A DNA stretch of 38,369 bases from an uncultured Bacilli bacterium. GTDB lineage: Bacteria > Bacillota_I > Bacilli_A > RF39 > UBA660. Where the stretch lies: contig CANRCI010000002.1 of the NCBI GenBank assembly GCA_947629075.1, positions 1 through 38,369 of the forward strand, given 5' to 3'. This document shows positions 24,279-31,939 of this stretch, piece by piece. Every line of letters starts with the position of its first letter. Position 1 is the stretch's first letter. Position numbers and translations under genes: made by a program. The notes under the pieces were generated by a model. The model saw only the letters and a list, made by a program, of their open reading frames with translations, searched no databases and was not told the origin of the DNA.

Positions 24279-26015
24279 ATGGAGTTTACTGATATATTAA
24301 AAAAACGAGCTATCATTGATAAAATTATCTTTTATGCATTAGCTTTCATATTCATTGGCAATATTATTGTTGTTACTCCTACTTGCTCTAAGTATGTTTC
24401 TGAAAAGTCTGATGCGGTGATATATAACAATAATCTTTATACTGTCAATAAAGGTAATCTTGCAATTCACTATGAGGAAAATTTATCTGAAAGTGATGTA
24501 TTGGTTGCTACTTTTCGTTTATCTCCAAATGATATTGGGGTAGCTCATGAAGACGATAAATATATGATTAGTTTTACTGATGGATGTACTTTATCAATTT
24601 ATGATGGAGATGAAAATGTAATTAGTAATAGTTCTGATTATAAAGAAATGAAAGTATCCGGAGAAGTTATTATACTTGCTACTTGTCCAGTTGCAACTTC
24701 TGATATTAAAGATGGTAATAGATATAAAGTTGAAGCCTCTATTCGTGAACAGGCAAATAATGAAGATGTATTTGTATATCAGAGTGGTTATGCTGTAGTT
24801 GCTAGCTTACCTCAAAAGGAAGAAACTGGGACTACTAAGAAGGTAGTTACTGGTGAAGGTGTTAATGTCTATGGAGAATTAAAAAAATGGTTATTTAGTT
24901 ACACAGATCAAAATTATAGTGATCAAACAGCCTCTGAGTTTAAAAGATTAATTGAACAATATATAGCAAAGTATGAAAGTAATGTTTTTGATGATGGTTT
25001 ACCAGGATTAAAGATTGAAAAACAGAGTGATGGTTATTTATTTACAATAGAGGATAACTTGTTTGGTTATGCTAGAACGTATGATGATTATTTACTTGGC
25101 AGAAGTGTTAAGACGTTTTATTTTCATACTGATAATGAGGATGCCAAACGTGAAGCTTTTGATTATTATTTAGAAAATTATACCGGTTTAAGCGCTAGTG
25201 ATGTTGTGACTGTTAAAAAATATTTAGAGTTAAATAATTTTGACATCATTACTTATCTAGCGACTGGGACTCCAGCAATTACTGGTTTGAGCAGAGGATC
25301 ATCAGGTGAAGAAAATATTGGTGTTATGGTTTCTAGATTGTTGAGTGCAGCTCAGGCAGCTTTCCCTACTGGTGATGAAGGAGCTAGGGACGATGGACCT
25401 TCTATTGAAGAACCTACAAATCCAACTCAACCTGTTGAACCAGATGAACCTGAAGTAACTGATCCACCATTTGATAATTCATCTATTCCATTTGGAACAA
25501 GAGAAGAAATGATTAAATATTTTGAAAGTTATATGAACAATATTAAAACAACTCATCCTGAATATAACATTTCAGAAGAAACGATAAATAGTATTATTTC
25601 TAATCAAGATATTGTTGAATCAGCTGTTAAAAATAACACTGAGTCAGGAGTAACAGGAGCATTTAATGATTACTTTAACATCGTTGATGGTAATCAATAT
25701 TTACTCGTTAAAGTTTATTCTGATGGAGTATCTAACAATATGTTAGAAATCAAAGAAACTGGTATTAGTACTGATATGGTAAGTACCTTTGAAATAATTA
25801 ATAATCCTGATAATACTTTAAATGTTAATTTTAAATTTACAGCTTTAGATTTAGAAAACATCGAAGTTACCGAAGAAGAAATAGCTAAAGTAAAAGAAAT
25901 AGTTACTTTACTAGATAAGACATTTGAAGTAAATAATCTTGATGATTTAGATACCACTGAAATACTTAAAAATGAAGGGGTTATTGAATTTAGTTATCAA
26001 ATTCAAAATCAATAG
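24279..26015 (+). CDS. Large secreted protein with SipW-type signal, function unknown
   Basis: A 578-residue protein, last of the locus. A basic, hydrophobic N-terminus (about residues 10-33) ends in VVTPTCSKYVSEKSDAVI, related to the signals of the two smaller secreted proteins. Residues 50-180 look beta-rich, with Cys at FTDGCTLSIYD and ILATCPVATSD. The middle (about 195-350) is mixed helical, and an acidic Pro-rich linker (EEPTNPTQPVEPDEPEVTDP) lies near residue 385. The C-terminal part (about 405-578) has helical and beta segments I do not recognise. GAGGGGG lies 8 bases before ATG 24279, and the gene starts 12 bases after the previous stop. It could be an accessory or adhesive component of the fibre, by context only. 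Confidence 0.72.
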   Translation: MEFTDILKKRAIIDKIIFYALAFIFIGNIIVVTPTCSKYVSEKSDAVIYNNNLYTVNKGNLAIHYEENLSESDVLVATFRLSPNDIGVAHEDDKYMISFTDGCTLSIYDGDENVISNSSDYKEMKVSGEVIILATCPVATSDIKDGNRYKVEASIREQANNEDVFVYQSGYAVVASLPQKEETGTTKKVVTGEGVNVYGELKKWLFSYTDQNYSDQTASEFKRLIEQYIAKYESNVFDDGLPGLKIEKQSDGYLFTIEDNLFGYARTYDDYLLGRSVKTFYFHTDNEDAKREAFDYYLENYTGLSASDVVTVKKYLELNNFDIITYLATGTPAITGLSRGSSGEENIGVMVSRLLSAAQAAFPTGDEGARDDGPSIEEPTNPTQPVEPDEPEVTDPPFDNSSIPFGTREEMIKYFESYMNNIKTTHPEYNISEETINSIISNQDIVESAVKNNTESGVTGAFNDYFNIVDGNQYLLVKVYSDGVSNNMLEIKETGISTDMVSTFEIINNPDNTLNVNFKFTALDLENIEVTEEEIAKVKEIVTLLDKTFEVNNLDDLDTTEILKNEGVIEFSYQIQNQ

Positions 26016-26037
26016 GAACAATTAGTTCCTATTTTTT
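26011..26037 (+). terminator. Intrinsic terminator of the surface-fibre locus
   Basis: AATAGGAAC and GTTCCTATT pair around AATTA, with a T run to 26037. It overlaps the last stop codon. Confidence 0.92.
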
Positions 26038-26052
26038 GTTTTAAAAAAAGTC

Positions 26053-26081
26053 TTGTCAAAACAATATTTATATGTTATTAT
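26053..26081 (+). promoter_or_regulatory. Promoter of the leader ORF and ABC exporter
   Basis: TTGTCA (26053-26058), 17-bp spacer, TATTAT (26076-26081) with the TG of an extended -10 at 26073-26074. Confidence 0.75.
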
Positions 26082-26111
26082 CGATTTGAATTTAAGGAGA
26101 GGAGTGGGAAC

Positions 26112-26207
26112 ATGAGAAATATTAAATTAATTAACAATTTACGATTTATTGAGTTCGATGTTATAGTGGTACACATGGGAATATTTTTGATTTCCCATAT
26201 CTTTTAA
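26112..26207 (+). CDS. 31-codon leader ORF upstream of the ABC exporter
   Basis: ATG 26112 to TAA 26205-26207, preceded by AAGGAGAGGAG at good spacing (GGAG 7 bases before the ATG), so it is probably translated. The peptide starts MRNIKLINNLRF and ends MGIFLISHIF, hydrophobic and without a signal peptide. It sits between a good promoter and an intrinsic terminator upstream of the exporter gene, as regulatory leader peptides do (for example bmrB before bmrCD). GIFLIS near the end recalls the IFVIS arrest segment of the ErmC leader peptide; this is a resemblance, not proof. A substrate peptide exported by the transporter is the alternative, but it has no typical double-Gly leader. Confidence 0.6.
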   Translation: MRNIKLINNLRFIEFDVIVVHMGIFLISHIF

Positions 26208-26250
26208 TAGTCTAAATATTGAAAAGCTACTATAAATAGTAGCTTTTTTT
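26161..26250 (+). promoter_or_regulatory. Candidate antiterminator/terminator switch
   Basis: The terminator is AAAAGCTACTA/TAGTAGCTTTT (26222-26247, loop TAAA) with a T run to 26250. TTATAGTGGT (26161-26170, codons 17-20 of the leader ORF) can pair with GCTACTATAA (26226-26235) over 10 bp (two G-U), which would open the terminator. A small hairpin ATGGGAA/TTCCCAT (26175-26198) lies between, over the end of the leader ORF. Confidence 0.55.
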
Positions 26251-26271
26251 ATGTTAAGGAGGTAATGATCT

Positions 26272-27996
26272 ATGAAGAATAACAATTTAATTTTTAAATA
26301 TTTAAAAGATGAAAAATTAAAAGTTTTTGTTTATGTTATCTTAGTATTAACTTCTTATATACCAACTTTAGGAGCAGCCTTCTTTTGGGGATTAGCTCTT
26401 GAAAAATTAATTATCAGAGATTTTAATAATTTTGTAATATATCTTGCTCTATGGGAAGGTATTTATATCTTGTTCTATGCTGTATTATCAGTACCTAGAG
26501 ATTATATATATAACGTTATAGAGATTAAATTTACTAGAAATGTTATGAAGGATTTATATCATAAAGTATCTAATTTACCAGCGATTGCTTTTGAAGATAT
26601 CGGTGTTGGTGAATTTATTAACAGGATGTATACAGATCCAGAACGTATTATGGAATTGTTATCTAAACTTATTAGAATGACTTGTCGTGCTTTTGTTGTT
26701 TTAGCTGTTACCGTAATAGCTTTTAATGTTTCTTTAATACTAGGAGTAGAAATAATTATTTTCGGAATAATAATGGGATTTATTTCGTATAAGTTCTTTC
26801 CAAAGATTAAGAAAACTCAAGAAAGTATTAAGAAAGAAACAGATAAATATGTTAAAACTGCTACTGAAAACTTGAGTGGGATAAGAGAGATTAAGTCTTT
26901 AGGTATTAAGAAGAATATTGAGAATCGTATTAATAATAATCTTAATAAATTGTTTGAGAATTCGAAAAAGATTAAGAATAATGAAATAATTTATTATAAT
27001 TTAAACAATCTTACTTATTTCGTATTACAATTCATCATTCTATTTACTTGTGGTAAATTATTTATGGATGGAGTTATGAGTTATAGTACATTCATTATAA
27101 TTGAATCATATATATGGCGAATTGATGAAGTTGTCGAAAGTATTAGTGATTTTGGAGTAAGTTATAATAAAGTTAAGGTATCGATGAAGAGAATCGGTGA
27201 AATATTAAATAATGAGTTATATCTAGATGAGAAGTTTGGAAACGAAGAAATAAGTAATCCTGAGGGAATAATTGAGTTTAAAAATGTTAAATTTAAATAT
27301 CGTCCTGAGGAAGAAGAGACTTTGAAAAACCTAAATTTAAAGATTGATACTAATAAAAAGGTTGCAATAGTTGGACGAAGTGGTAATGGTAAGTCGACAA
27401 TATTTAATTTGTTACTTAGATATTTTGACGCTACTAGTGGAAAGATATTAATCGATGGAATTGATATTAAAGATTTAACTGAAGAATCACTTCGTAATAA
27501 TATCTCAATAATTAGACAAAGTCCATTTTTATTTAATATGAGTATTAAAGATAATTTTAGATTAGTAAAAGATGATGTAACATTGGATGAAATAAAAGAA
27601 GTGTGTAAGAGGGCTTATATCGATGATTATATTGAGTCTTTACCTAATGGTTATGATACTGTTATAGGTGAAGGTGGTATAAACTTGAGTGGTGGACAAA
27701 AACAAAGAATTGCTATAGCTAGGACTTTGCTTTTAAATACAAAAATCATTTTATTTGATGAAGCAACTAGTGCTTTAGATAATGAATCACAAGACTATAT
27801 TAAAAAAACGATTGATAATTTAGTAAAAGATCATACAGTTGTCATCGTTGCTCATCGTCTATCAACGATAATGGATGCGGATATCATTCATGTAATCGAA
27901 AAGGGAAGATTAGAGGCTTCTGGTACACATAAACAATTGTTAAAGACATCAAAGGCTTATAACAGTCTATATAAGACAGAATCCTTAAATTCATAA
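26272..27996 (+). CDS. ABC exporter half-transporter (membrane and ATPase domains fused)
   Basis: A 574-residue type IV ABC exporter. Six membrane helices fill about residues 15-300, including the coupling region around PAIAFEDIGVGEFINRMYTD. The ATPase domain spans about 325-570: Walker A GRSGNGKST, Q-loop IIRQSPFLF, signature NLSGGQKQRIAIART, Walker B IILFDEATSALD and H-loop VAHRLST. The catalytic Glu and H-loop His are intact. No peptidase C39 domain is present. No second half-transporter is encoded next to it, so a homodimer is likely. Relatives export drugs, lipids or peptides. The upstream leader switch favours a drug-inducible role, though that is inference. AAGGAGG lies 9 bases before the start. 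Confidence 0.92.
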   Translation: MKNNNLIFKYLKDEKLKVFVYVILVLTSYIPTLGAAFFWGLALEKLIIRDFNNFVIYLALWEGIYILFYAVLSVPRDYIYNVIEIKFTRNVMKDLYHKVSNLPAIAFEDIGVGEFINRMYTDPERIMELLSKLIRMTCRAFVVLAVTVIAFNVSLILGVEIIIFGIIMGFISYKFFPKIKKTQESIKKETDKYVKTATENLSGIREIKSLGIKKNIENRINNNLNKLFENSKKIKNNEIIYYNLNNLTYFVLQFIILFTCGKLFMDGVMSYSTFIIIESYIWRIDEVVESISDFGVSYNKVKVSMKRIGEILNNELYLDEKFGNEEISNPEGIIEFKNVKFKYRPEEEETLKNLNLKIDTNKKVAIVGRSGNGKSTIFNLLLRYFDATSGKILIDGIDIKDLTEESLRNNISIIRQSPFLFNMSIKDNFRLVKDDVTLDEIKEVCKRAYIDDYIESLPNGYDTVIGEGGINLSGGQKQRIAIARTLLLNTKIILFDEATSALDNESQDYIKKTIDNLVKDHTVVIVAHRLSTIMDADIIHVIEKGRLEASGTHKQLLKTSKAYNSLYKTESLNS

Positions 27997-28020
27997 GAGA
28001 AAAGTTTTTTCTCTTTTTTT
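27995..28020 (+). terminator. Intrinsic terminator of the ABC exporter
   Basis: AAGAGAAAA and TTTTCTCTT pair around GTT, with T residues to 28020. Confidence 0.9.
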
Positions 28021-28067
28021 GGTAGATAAATATTTAAAAAAGAATTACAATAATGTTGAGTGATAAT

Positions 28068-28592
28068 ATGAAGACAATGATAATATCTGATATACATGGA
28101 TATAGTAAAAAGTTAAAAAGAGTAATCGAGATATTTAATGAAACTAATTGTGAACGATTAATTGTTTTAGGAGATATTTTAACACCGGGAAGTGAGGCTG
28201 GTGAAGTTAAGAAAATTCTTAACAGTATGCGAAGTGTCATGCTTTGTATGAGAGGTAATAATGATCGTTATATCTTTCCTGGTGAATTAGATTTTAACTT
28301 GATAGATGGTTATTTAAATATTAAGTTGGATGATAATAATGTCTATATAACTCATGGTGATCAATATAACAAAAGTCGTTGTCCTTTTGTTGAGGTTGGC
28401 AATATATTTATTCAGGGTCACAGTCACATTGCTTGGATGTTTAAAGAAAATGGTAAATATTTTTTAAATCCTGGTTCGGTATGTCTAGCTAGAGATCATA
28501 CTGGTGGCAGTTTTATTATTTATGAAGATAATAAATTTTATTTATATGATTTAGATATGAATCTCTTAAATTTTATTGAGATAGATAAATGA
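28068..28592 (+). CDS. YfcE/MJ0936-type metallophosphoesterase
   Basis: A 174-residue calcineurin-like phosphoesterase. The metal-binding motifs are in order: ISDIHG (DxH) at the N-terminus, VLGDI (GD), MRGNNDR (GNxD), ITHGD, and QGHSHIAW (GHxH) followed by LNPGSV. Length and motifs fit the YfcE family, which hydrolyses phosphodiesters in vitro with a divalent metal; the natural substrate is not settled. ATG 28068 gives the usual start directly before MIISDIHG; ATG 28053 adds five residues. The next gene begins 24 bases after its stop, so the two may be cotranscribed. I see no strong promoter in the short gap upstream. Confidence 0.92.
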   Translation: MKTMIISDIHGYSKKLKRVIEIFNETNCERLIVLGDILTPGSEAGEVKKILNSMRSVMLCMRGNNDRYIFPGELDFNLIDGYLNIKLDDNNVYITHGDQYNKSRCPFVEVGNIFIQGHSHIAWMFKENGKYFLNPGSVCLARDHTGGSFIIYEDNKFYLYDLDMNLLNFIEIDK

Positions 28593-28616
28593 TGTATAGG
28601 AGTGAGGTGATTAATT

Positions 28617-29702
28617 TTGATCGATACTACTACCCCATATTTTAAAGAAGATCTATTGGATATGAAGGATGATTTAGAATATGAAAAACTAAAGAAGGGT
28701 GAATATGATTCTGGTGATATTGCTTTGGTTAGAGTAACGGATGTATTTCCTTATGATGGAGTTATTCATTCACTATCTAACGTTCCGTTTGTTCATAAGA
28801 TAAATGATCTTCCTCATGAAGTTGCAGTTACCAACATTTTGAATTTAGATGAAAAAAAGCAAGGTTTGAGTATGAGTGAGCAAATCGATTTAACTCACGA
28901 GATATCAGAACAAGCTAGAGAGTATAGTCCATATTCAACTCAATATCGCTCAACTGTGCATTTCTGTCTAAATGGTGTTGTCTCTCCGCATATTATGGGA
29001 CAAGATTTAGTGGGAAGACCATACGCCATTATCGATTTTCAAAAACATCACGAAAGTGATACTAATATAGTTGCTGTCCGTGGAGAAGATACTTATTTTG
29101 AAGATCAGTTCAATTTGTCACCGGATGCTATCGTTTTGGTCGATGAAAAATATGTTGATAATTTAGCAAACCAAAATATAACTGGTAATTTTAAAGTTCA
29201 AGTTTATCGAGGAGATCAAAAACTAGCGGTGGAAAAGGTTTTGCTTGATAATGGTATCGTTCCAGAAACTATTGGGACCGACTACATTCTTTCGTCACCT
29301 ACTTCCTCTATGATAGGTGATTATATCGACTCTAAAGGTTATGCTCAAGATAAACACTGCTATTCTATGAATTATCGACATGACGATGAAAAAAATCTCG
29401 ATTTGTGGGATAAATATGCTAAGGATTTTTACAATTATTTATACGAACAGGTATATGGGGATAAGACTAATTATCTAGACGATATCAATTATTTATCTAA
29501 AGCTGGAATTTATGATAGAGAAGCTTTTAATAAGTTGAGTAATTTTATTAATTCCATTGGTGTAGATAAATATAAAAAGATAGTAGATAGTTATAATAAT
29601 GCCATTCTGGAGCGAGTAAAGAGTGGGAGTTATCCCAATAATAAAGAAATATTAGATGGTGCATCTTTGGGAATGGAATTGTGTAATAAACAGGTAAAAT
29701 AA
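28617..29702 (+). CDS. Protein of unknown function, 361 residues, TTG start
   Basis: I do not recognise this family. The TTG at 28617 is supported by GAGGTGAT 6-7 bases upstream, and no in-frame ATG lies near. The protein has no signal peptide or membrane helix, so it is probably cytoplasmic. It is acidic and rich in Asp and Tyr. A segment with RSTVHFCLNGVVSPHIMG, then RPYAIIDFQKH, occupies about residues 117-150; the conserved-looking His and Arg there could be functional. The second half is helical (LWDKYAKDFYNYLYEQVYG). It follows the YfcE-type gene by 24 bases and ends at a bidirectional terminator. Confidence 0.75.
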   Translation: MIDTTTPYFKEDLLDMKDDLEYEKLKKGEYDSGDIALVRVTDVFPYDGVIHSLSNVPFVHKINDLPHEVAVTNILNLDEKKQGLSMSEQIDLTHEISEQAREYSPYSTQYRSTVHFCLNGVVSPHIMGQDLVGRPYAIIDFQKHHESDTNIVAVRGEDTYFEDQFNLSPDAIVLVDEKYVDNLANQNITGNFKVQVYRGDQKLAVEKVLLDNGIVPETIGTDYILSSPTSSMIGDYIDSKGYAQDKHCYSMNYRHDDEKNLDLWDKYAKDFYNYLYEQVYGDKTNYLDDINYLSKAGIYDREAFNKLSNFINSIGVDKYKKIVDSYNNAILERVKSGSYPNNKEILDGASLGMELCNKQVK

Positions 29703-29726
29703 AAAGGAGATTTTCTCCTTTTTATT
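29698..29726. terminator. Bidirectional intrinsic terminator between convergent genes
   Basis: AATAAAAAGGAGA and TCTCCTTTTTATT form a perfect 13-bp stem with a TTT loop. The A/T-rich outer parts give a T run on both strands, so it can end the plus-strand gene at 29702 and the minus-strand gene at 29725. Confidence 0.85.
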
Positions 29727-30996
29727 ATCCAACATATTCAAAACCTAGCCATTGACTGTTGAAAGCATTGTCTTTAGACATTTGCCAAATAGTACTTCCA
29801 CCACTGTTGAATTTCATGGTTAAGAATGTTGTCATTGAACCGTAGTACTCTTGCTGAGTTTGTGAATAAGTACAATCAGTATCTAACTTTTTAGTAGCAC
29901 TATTTGGATCATCTCCAGTGTAGTGACACTTACCATTTGGTGAAAGAGTAATTGTAATATTGATGTTATCCATTGGTAAGTTCTTATATTTACCGTATTT
30001 TAAACGATATTTACCAATTTTATAACCTTGAGCTAACTCTTTAGCTTCAGCTTCTTTTCTAGCTTTTTCTTCGGCTTCTTTTTTCTTTTTAACTTCTTCT
30101 TCAGCCTTTTTCATTTCTTCATGTTTTTCCTCAACAGTTTGAACGGCTTCTTTAACTTTTTCTTCTACTTTATCAGTAACAGTTTCGTCTTGGGTAACAT
30201 AATTTTCAACACCAGTTGTGATACTTTCTTTTAATTCTTTATCATCTGATTCTAAATCGAAATCAACAGATTTGTCTTCAGTTTCTACTTCGACAAAAGT
30301 TTCATCAAATTTAGGAATGGATACTTCGTTACCATTGACATCAGTAACCGAAGATTTCTCTCCTTCTTTAAAAGTGTACTCTTGATTAGCTTCTTTTTCC
30401 TCTACTTTGTCTTCCTCTTCATCTTTGTTCTCTTCAGTACTACTGCTTTCATCTTTGCTGTCCTGTGCATTTTCCTCTTTCCATTTTTTTTCTGCTTCTT
30501 CTTGAGCTACATTTAAATCTTCAATTTGACTACCTAGTGATGAATAAACTTCACTGCCATCTCTAGTAGTATGAGTATAGTAATCATATTCCTTTTTTTC
30601 GATGTTGTATAAGAATTCGATTACCATTTTGTTAGAATAAATCATCGTCGTGATACTATCGTTCTTTATGTAATATATGTTGGTATATGTCTCGTTGTTT
30701 TTATCATAAGAAATAGCCATAACGGGATCTTCAACATTTTTAACCTCATAGAAGTTAACTTTAGCTTTCTTCATGTCTTTAGGAAGATTAGCTTCTTCAT
30801 ATTTCTTATTTTCTTTTATATCCTTTAGATATAAATAATATGTTTGTCCCCACTCTTTGGCAATTGGTTTTTGTTCGTCGAGATATTTTTTTATGAAAAT
30901 AGCACTAACTATACCAACCACGATTAGGATAGGAACTACAATCATCAATACTTTTTTGATTGTACTCTTTTTATTCTTTTCCTTTTTCTTTTTCAT
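29725..30996 (-). CDS. Membrane-anchored coiled-coil protein, function unknown
   Basis: A 423-residue protein on the minus strand, the only one in the window. A strongly basic start (MKKKKEKNKKSTIKK) precedes one membrane helix (about residues 14-34), so the rest is probably outside. A domain of about 120 residues follows, then an acidic Ser/Glu-rich linker (about 170-205). A long charged coiled coil is next (about 255-325, with EEVKKKKEAEEKARKEAEAK). The C-terminal domain of about 95 residues contains two Cys (GKCHYTGDD, DTDCTYSQ) that could form a disulfide, plus aromatic residues. The family is not recognised. AAGGAGG precedes the start; the shared upstream region toward the ASCH gene is AT-rich, with several possible -10 elements. 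Confidence 0.8.
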   Translation of the reverse strand: MKKKKEKNKKSTIKKVLMIVVPILIVVGIVSAIFIKKYLDEQKPIAKEWGQTYYLYLKDIKENKKYEEANLPKDMKKAKVNFYEVKNVEDPVMAISYDKNNETYTNIYYIKNDSITTMIYSNKMVIEFLYNIEKKEYDYYTHTTRDGSEVYSSLGSQIEDLNVAQEEAEKKWKEENAQDSKDESSSTEENKDEEEDKVEEKEANQEYTFKEGEKSSVTDVNGNEVSIPKFDETFVEVETEDKSVDFDLESDDKELKESITTGVENYVTQDETVTDKVEEKVKEAVQTVEEKHEEMKKAEEEVKKKKEAEEKARKEAEAKELAQGYKIGKYRLKYGKYKNLPMDNINITITLSPNGKCHYTGDDPNSATKKLDTDCTYSQTQQEYYGSMTTFLTMKFNSGGSTIWQMSKDNAFNSQWLGFEYVG

Positions 30997-31103
30997 TAGT
31001 TTCCTCCTTACATTTAATATATCATAATATTTTTTAATGTGATATATAAAAATTATATTCTGTTATATAGATATATTATACTCAATAGATATAGGAGAAT
31101 TTT

Positions 31104-31529
31104 ATGAAAGTATTAAGTATTGAAGAACCTTTTGCTACTTTGATAGCAAGCGAAATTAAAAGAATTGAAACTAGGAGTTGGAAAACTAATTATAGGGGAG
31201 AGATCTTTATTCATGCGAGTGGTAAAACGCTTTCTAAGGGATTAAATGATTCAGTATTGGCTTTAATAGAAGGCTTAGATATGAATTATGGTAATATCAT
31301 CTGTCGTTGTAATTTAGTTGATTGCATTTATATGGACGAGGTGTTTTTGAAAAAATTAAAACAAAATCCTATTGAATATAGTTGTGGTGATTACCAAATT
31401 GGTAGATATGCTTGGGTTTTAGAAGATGTTGAATTAATAGAGCCCATCACTGCCAAGGGACAACTAGGAATTTGGAATTTTAGTGGTAATTATAAGTTAA
31501 AAGATGCTGATAAAAGGTCGGTTAATTAG
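31104..31529 (+). CDS. ASCH-domain protein
   Basis: A 141-residue protein. The ASCH pattern is clear: LSIEEPFATLIASEIKRIETRSW at the start (one strand, helix, then ExRSW), TNYRGEIFIHASGK, a central ICRCNLVDCIY strand, and a C-terminal YAWVLEDVELIEPI followed by KGQLGIW. ASCH domains share a fold with PUA domains and are thought to bind RNA or nucleotides; some have RNA-linked enzymatic activity. Nothing here identifies a specific target. Three Cys (ICRCN, VDC) are spaced closely in the central strand. AGGAGAA precedes the ATG. It is divergent from the minus-strand coiled-coil gene and probably stands alone. Confidence 0.85.
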   Translation: MKVLSIEEPFATLIASEIKRIETRSWKTNYRGEIFIHASGKTLSKGLNDSVLALIEGLDMNYGNIICRCNLVDCIYMDEVFLKKLKQNPIEYSCGDYQIGRYAWVLEDVELIEPITAKGQLGIWNFSGNYKLKDADKRSVN

Positions 31530-31531
31530 CC

Positions 31532-31576
31532 TTATTGACACGAAAAAACTCGATATTTTTCTTTTTTTGTCAATAA
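31532..31576 (+). terminator. Long imperfect hairpin after the ASCH gene
   Basis: TTATTGACA (31532-31540) pairs with TGTCAATAA (31568-31576), and GAAAAA (31542-31547) with TTTTTC (31556-31561) inside. A T run (31562-31568) lies within the structure rather than after it. The inner hairpin plus T run could act as a terminator; the outer arms are unusual. Confidence 0.4.
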
Positions 31577-31632
31577 TGCGTAAAAATTGTGTAAATATAT
31601 ATACAGAATGCTTCTAATAACTATAGGAGTAA

Positions 31633-31729
31633 TGATATAATAAAAGGTAAGAAAGACCTATATTTAATAAGTGTTTGAGTTATATTTATGGAGTAATAAA
31701 TTTGATAGCTATTAAATCGTCTTTTTTTT
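31633..31729 (+). ncRNA. Possible short transcript in the 410-base gap before the giant gene
   Basis: TGATATAAT (31633-31641) is an extended -10, and about 60 bases later ATTTGAT/ATTAAAT (31700-31717) precedes a run of eight T (31722-31729). Promoter and terminator-like ends would give a transcript of about 80 bases with no credible ORF. The four-base gap between hairpin and T run weakens the case. Confidence 0.25.
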
Positions 31730-31738
31730 AAATGATAG

Positions 31739-31767
31739 TTGAAAAAAAACTAATTACATGCTATAAT
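31739..31767 (+). promoter_or_regulatory. SigA-type promoter of the giant surface gene
   Basis: TTGAAA (31739-31744), 17-bp spacer, TATAAT (31762-31767). Confidence 0.8.
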
Positions 31768-31772
31768 ATTGT

Positions 31773-31939
31773 AAATTTTTAGGGGTTGGATATGTAGTCT
31801 CTATAAATTTTATGAAAAAAATGCTGAGAAATATATGTTTAACATACATTTAAAATAGTAAGTAAAATATATTAAAGTATGGATGATGTATTCGAATAAA
31901 TGATATGTAATTGAATTTAGAAGGGATATGTGAAGTATT
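31773..31939 (+). promoter_or_regulatory. Long untranslated leader of the giant surface gene
   Basis: About 165 bases separate the expected transcript start from ATG 31940. The stretch is AT-rich, has a TATGTT/AACATA inverted repeat (31834-31846) and ends in AGAAGGGATATGTGAAG. No known riboswitch was recognised. The length itself suggests post-transcriptional control. Confidence 0.4.
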
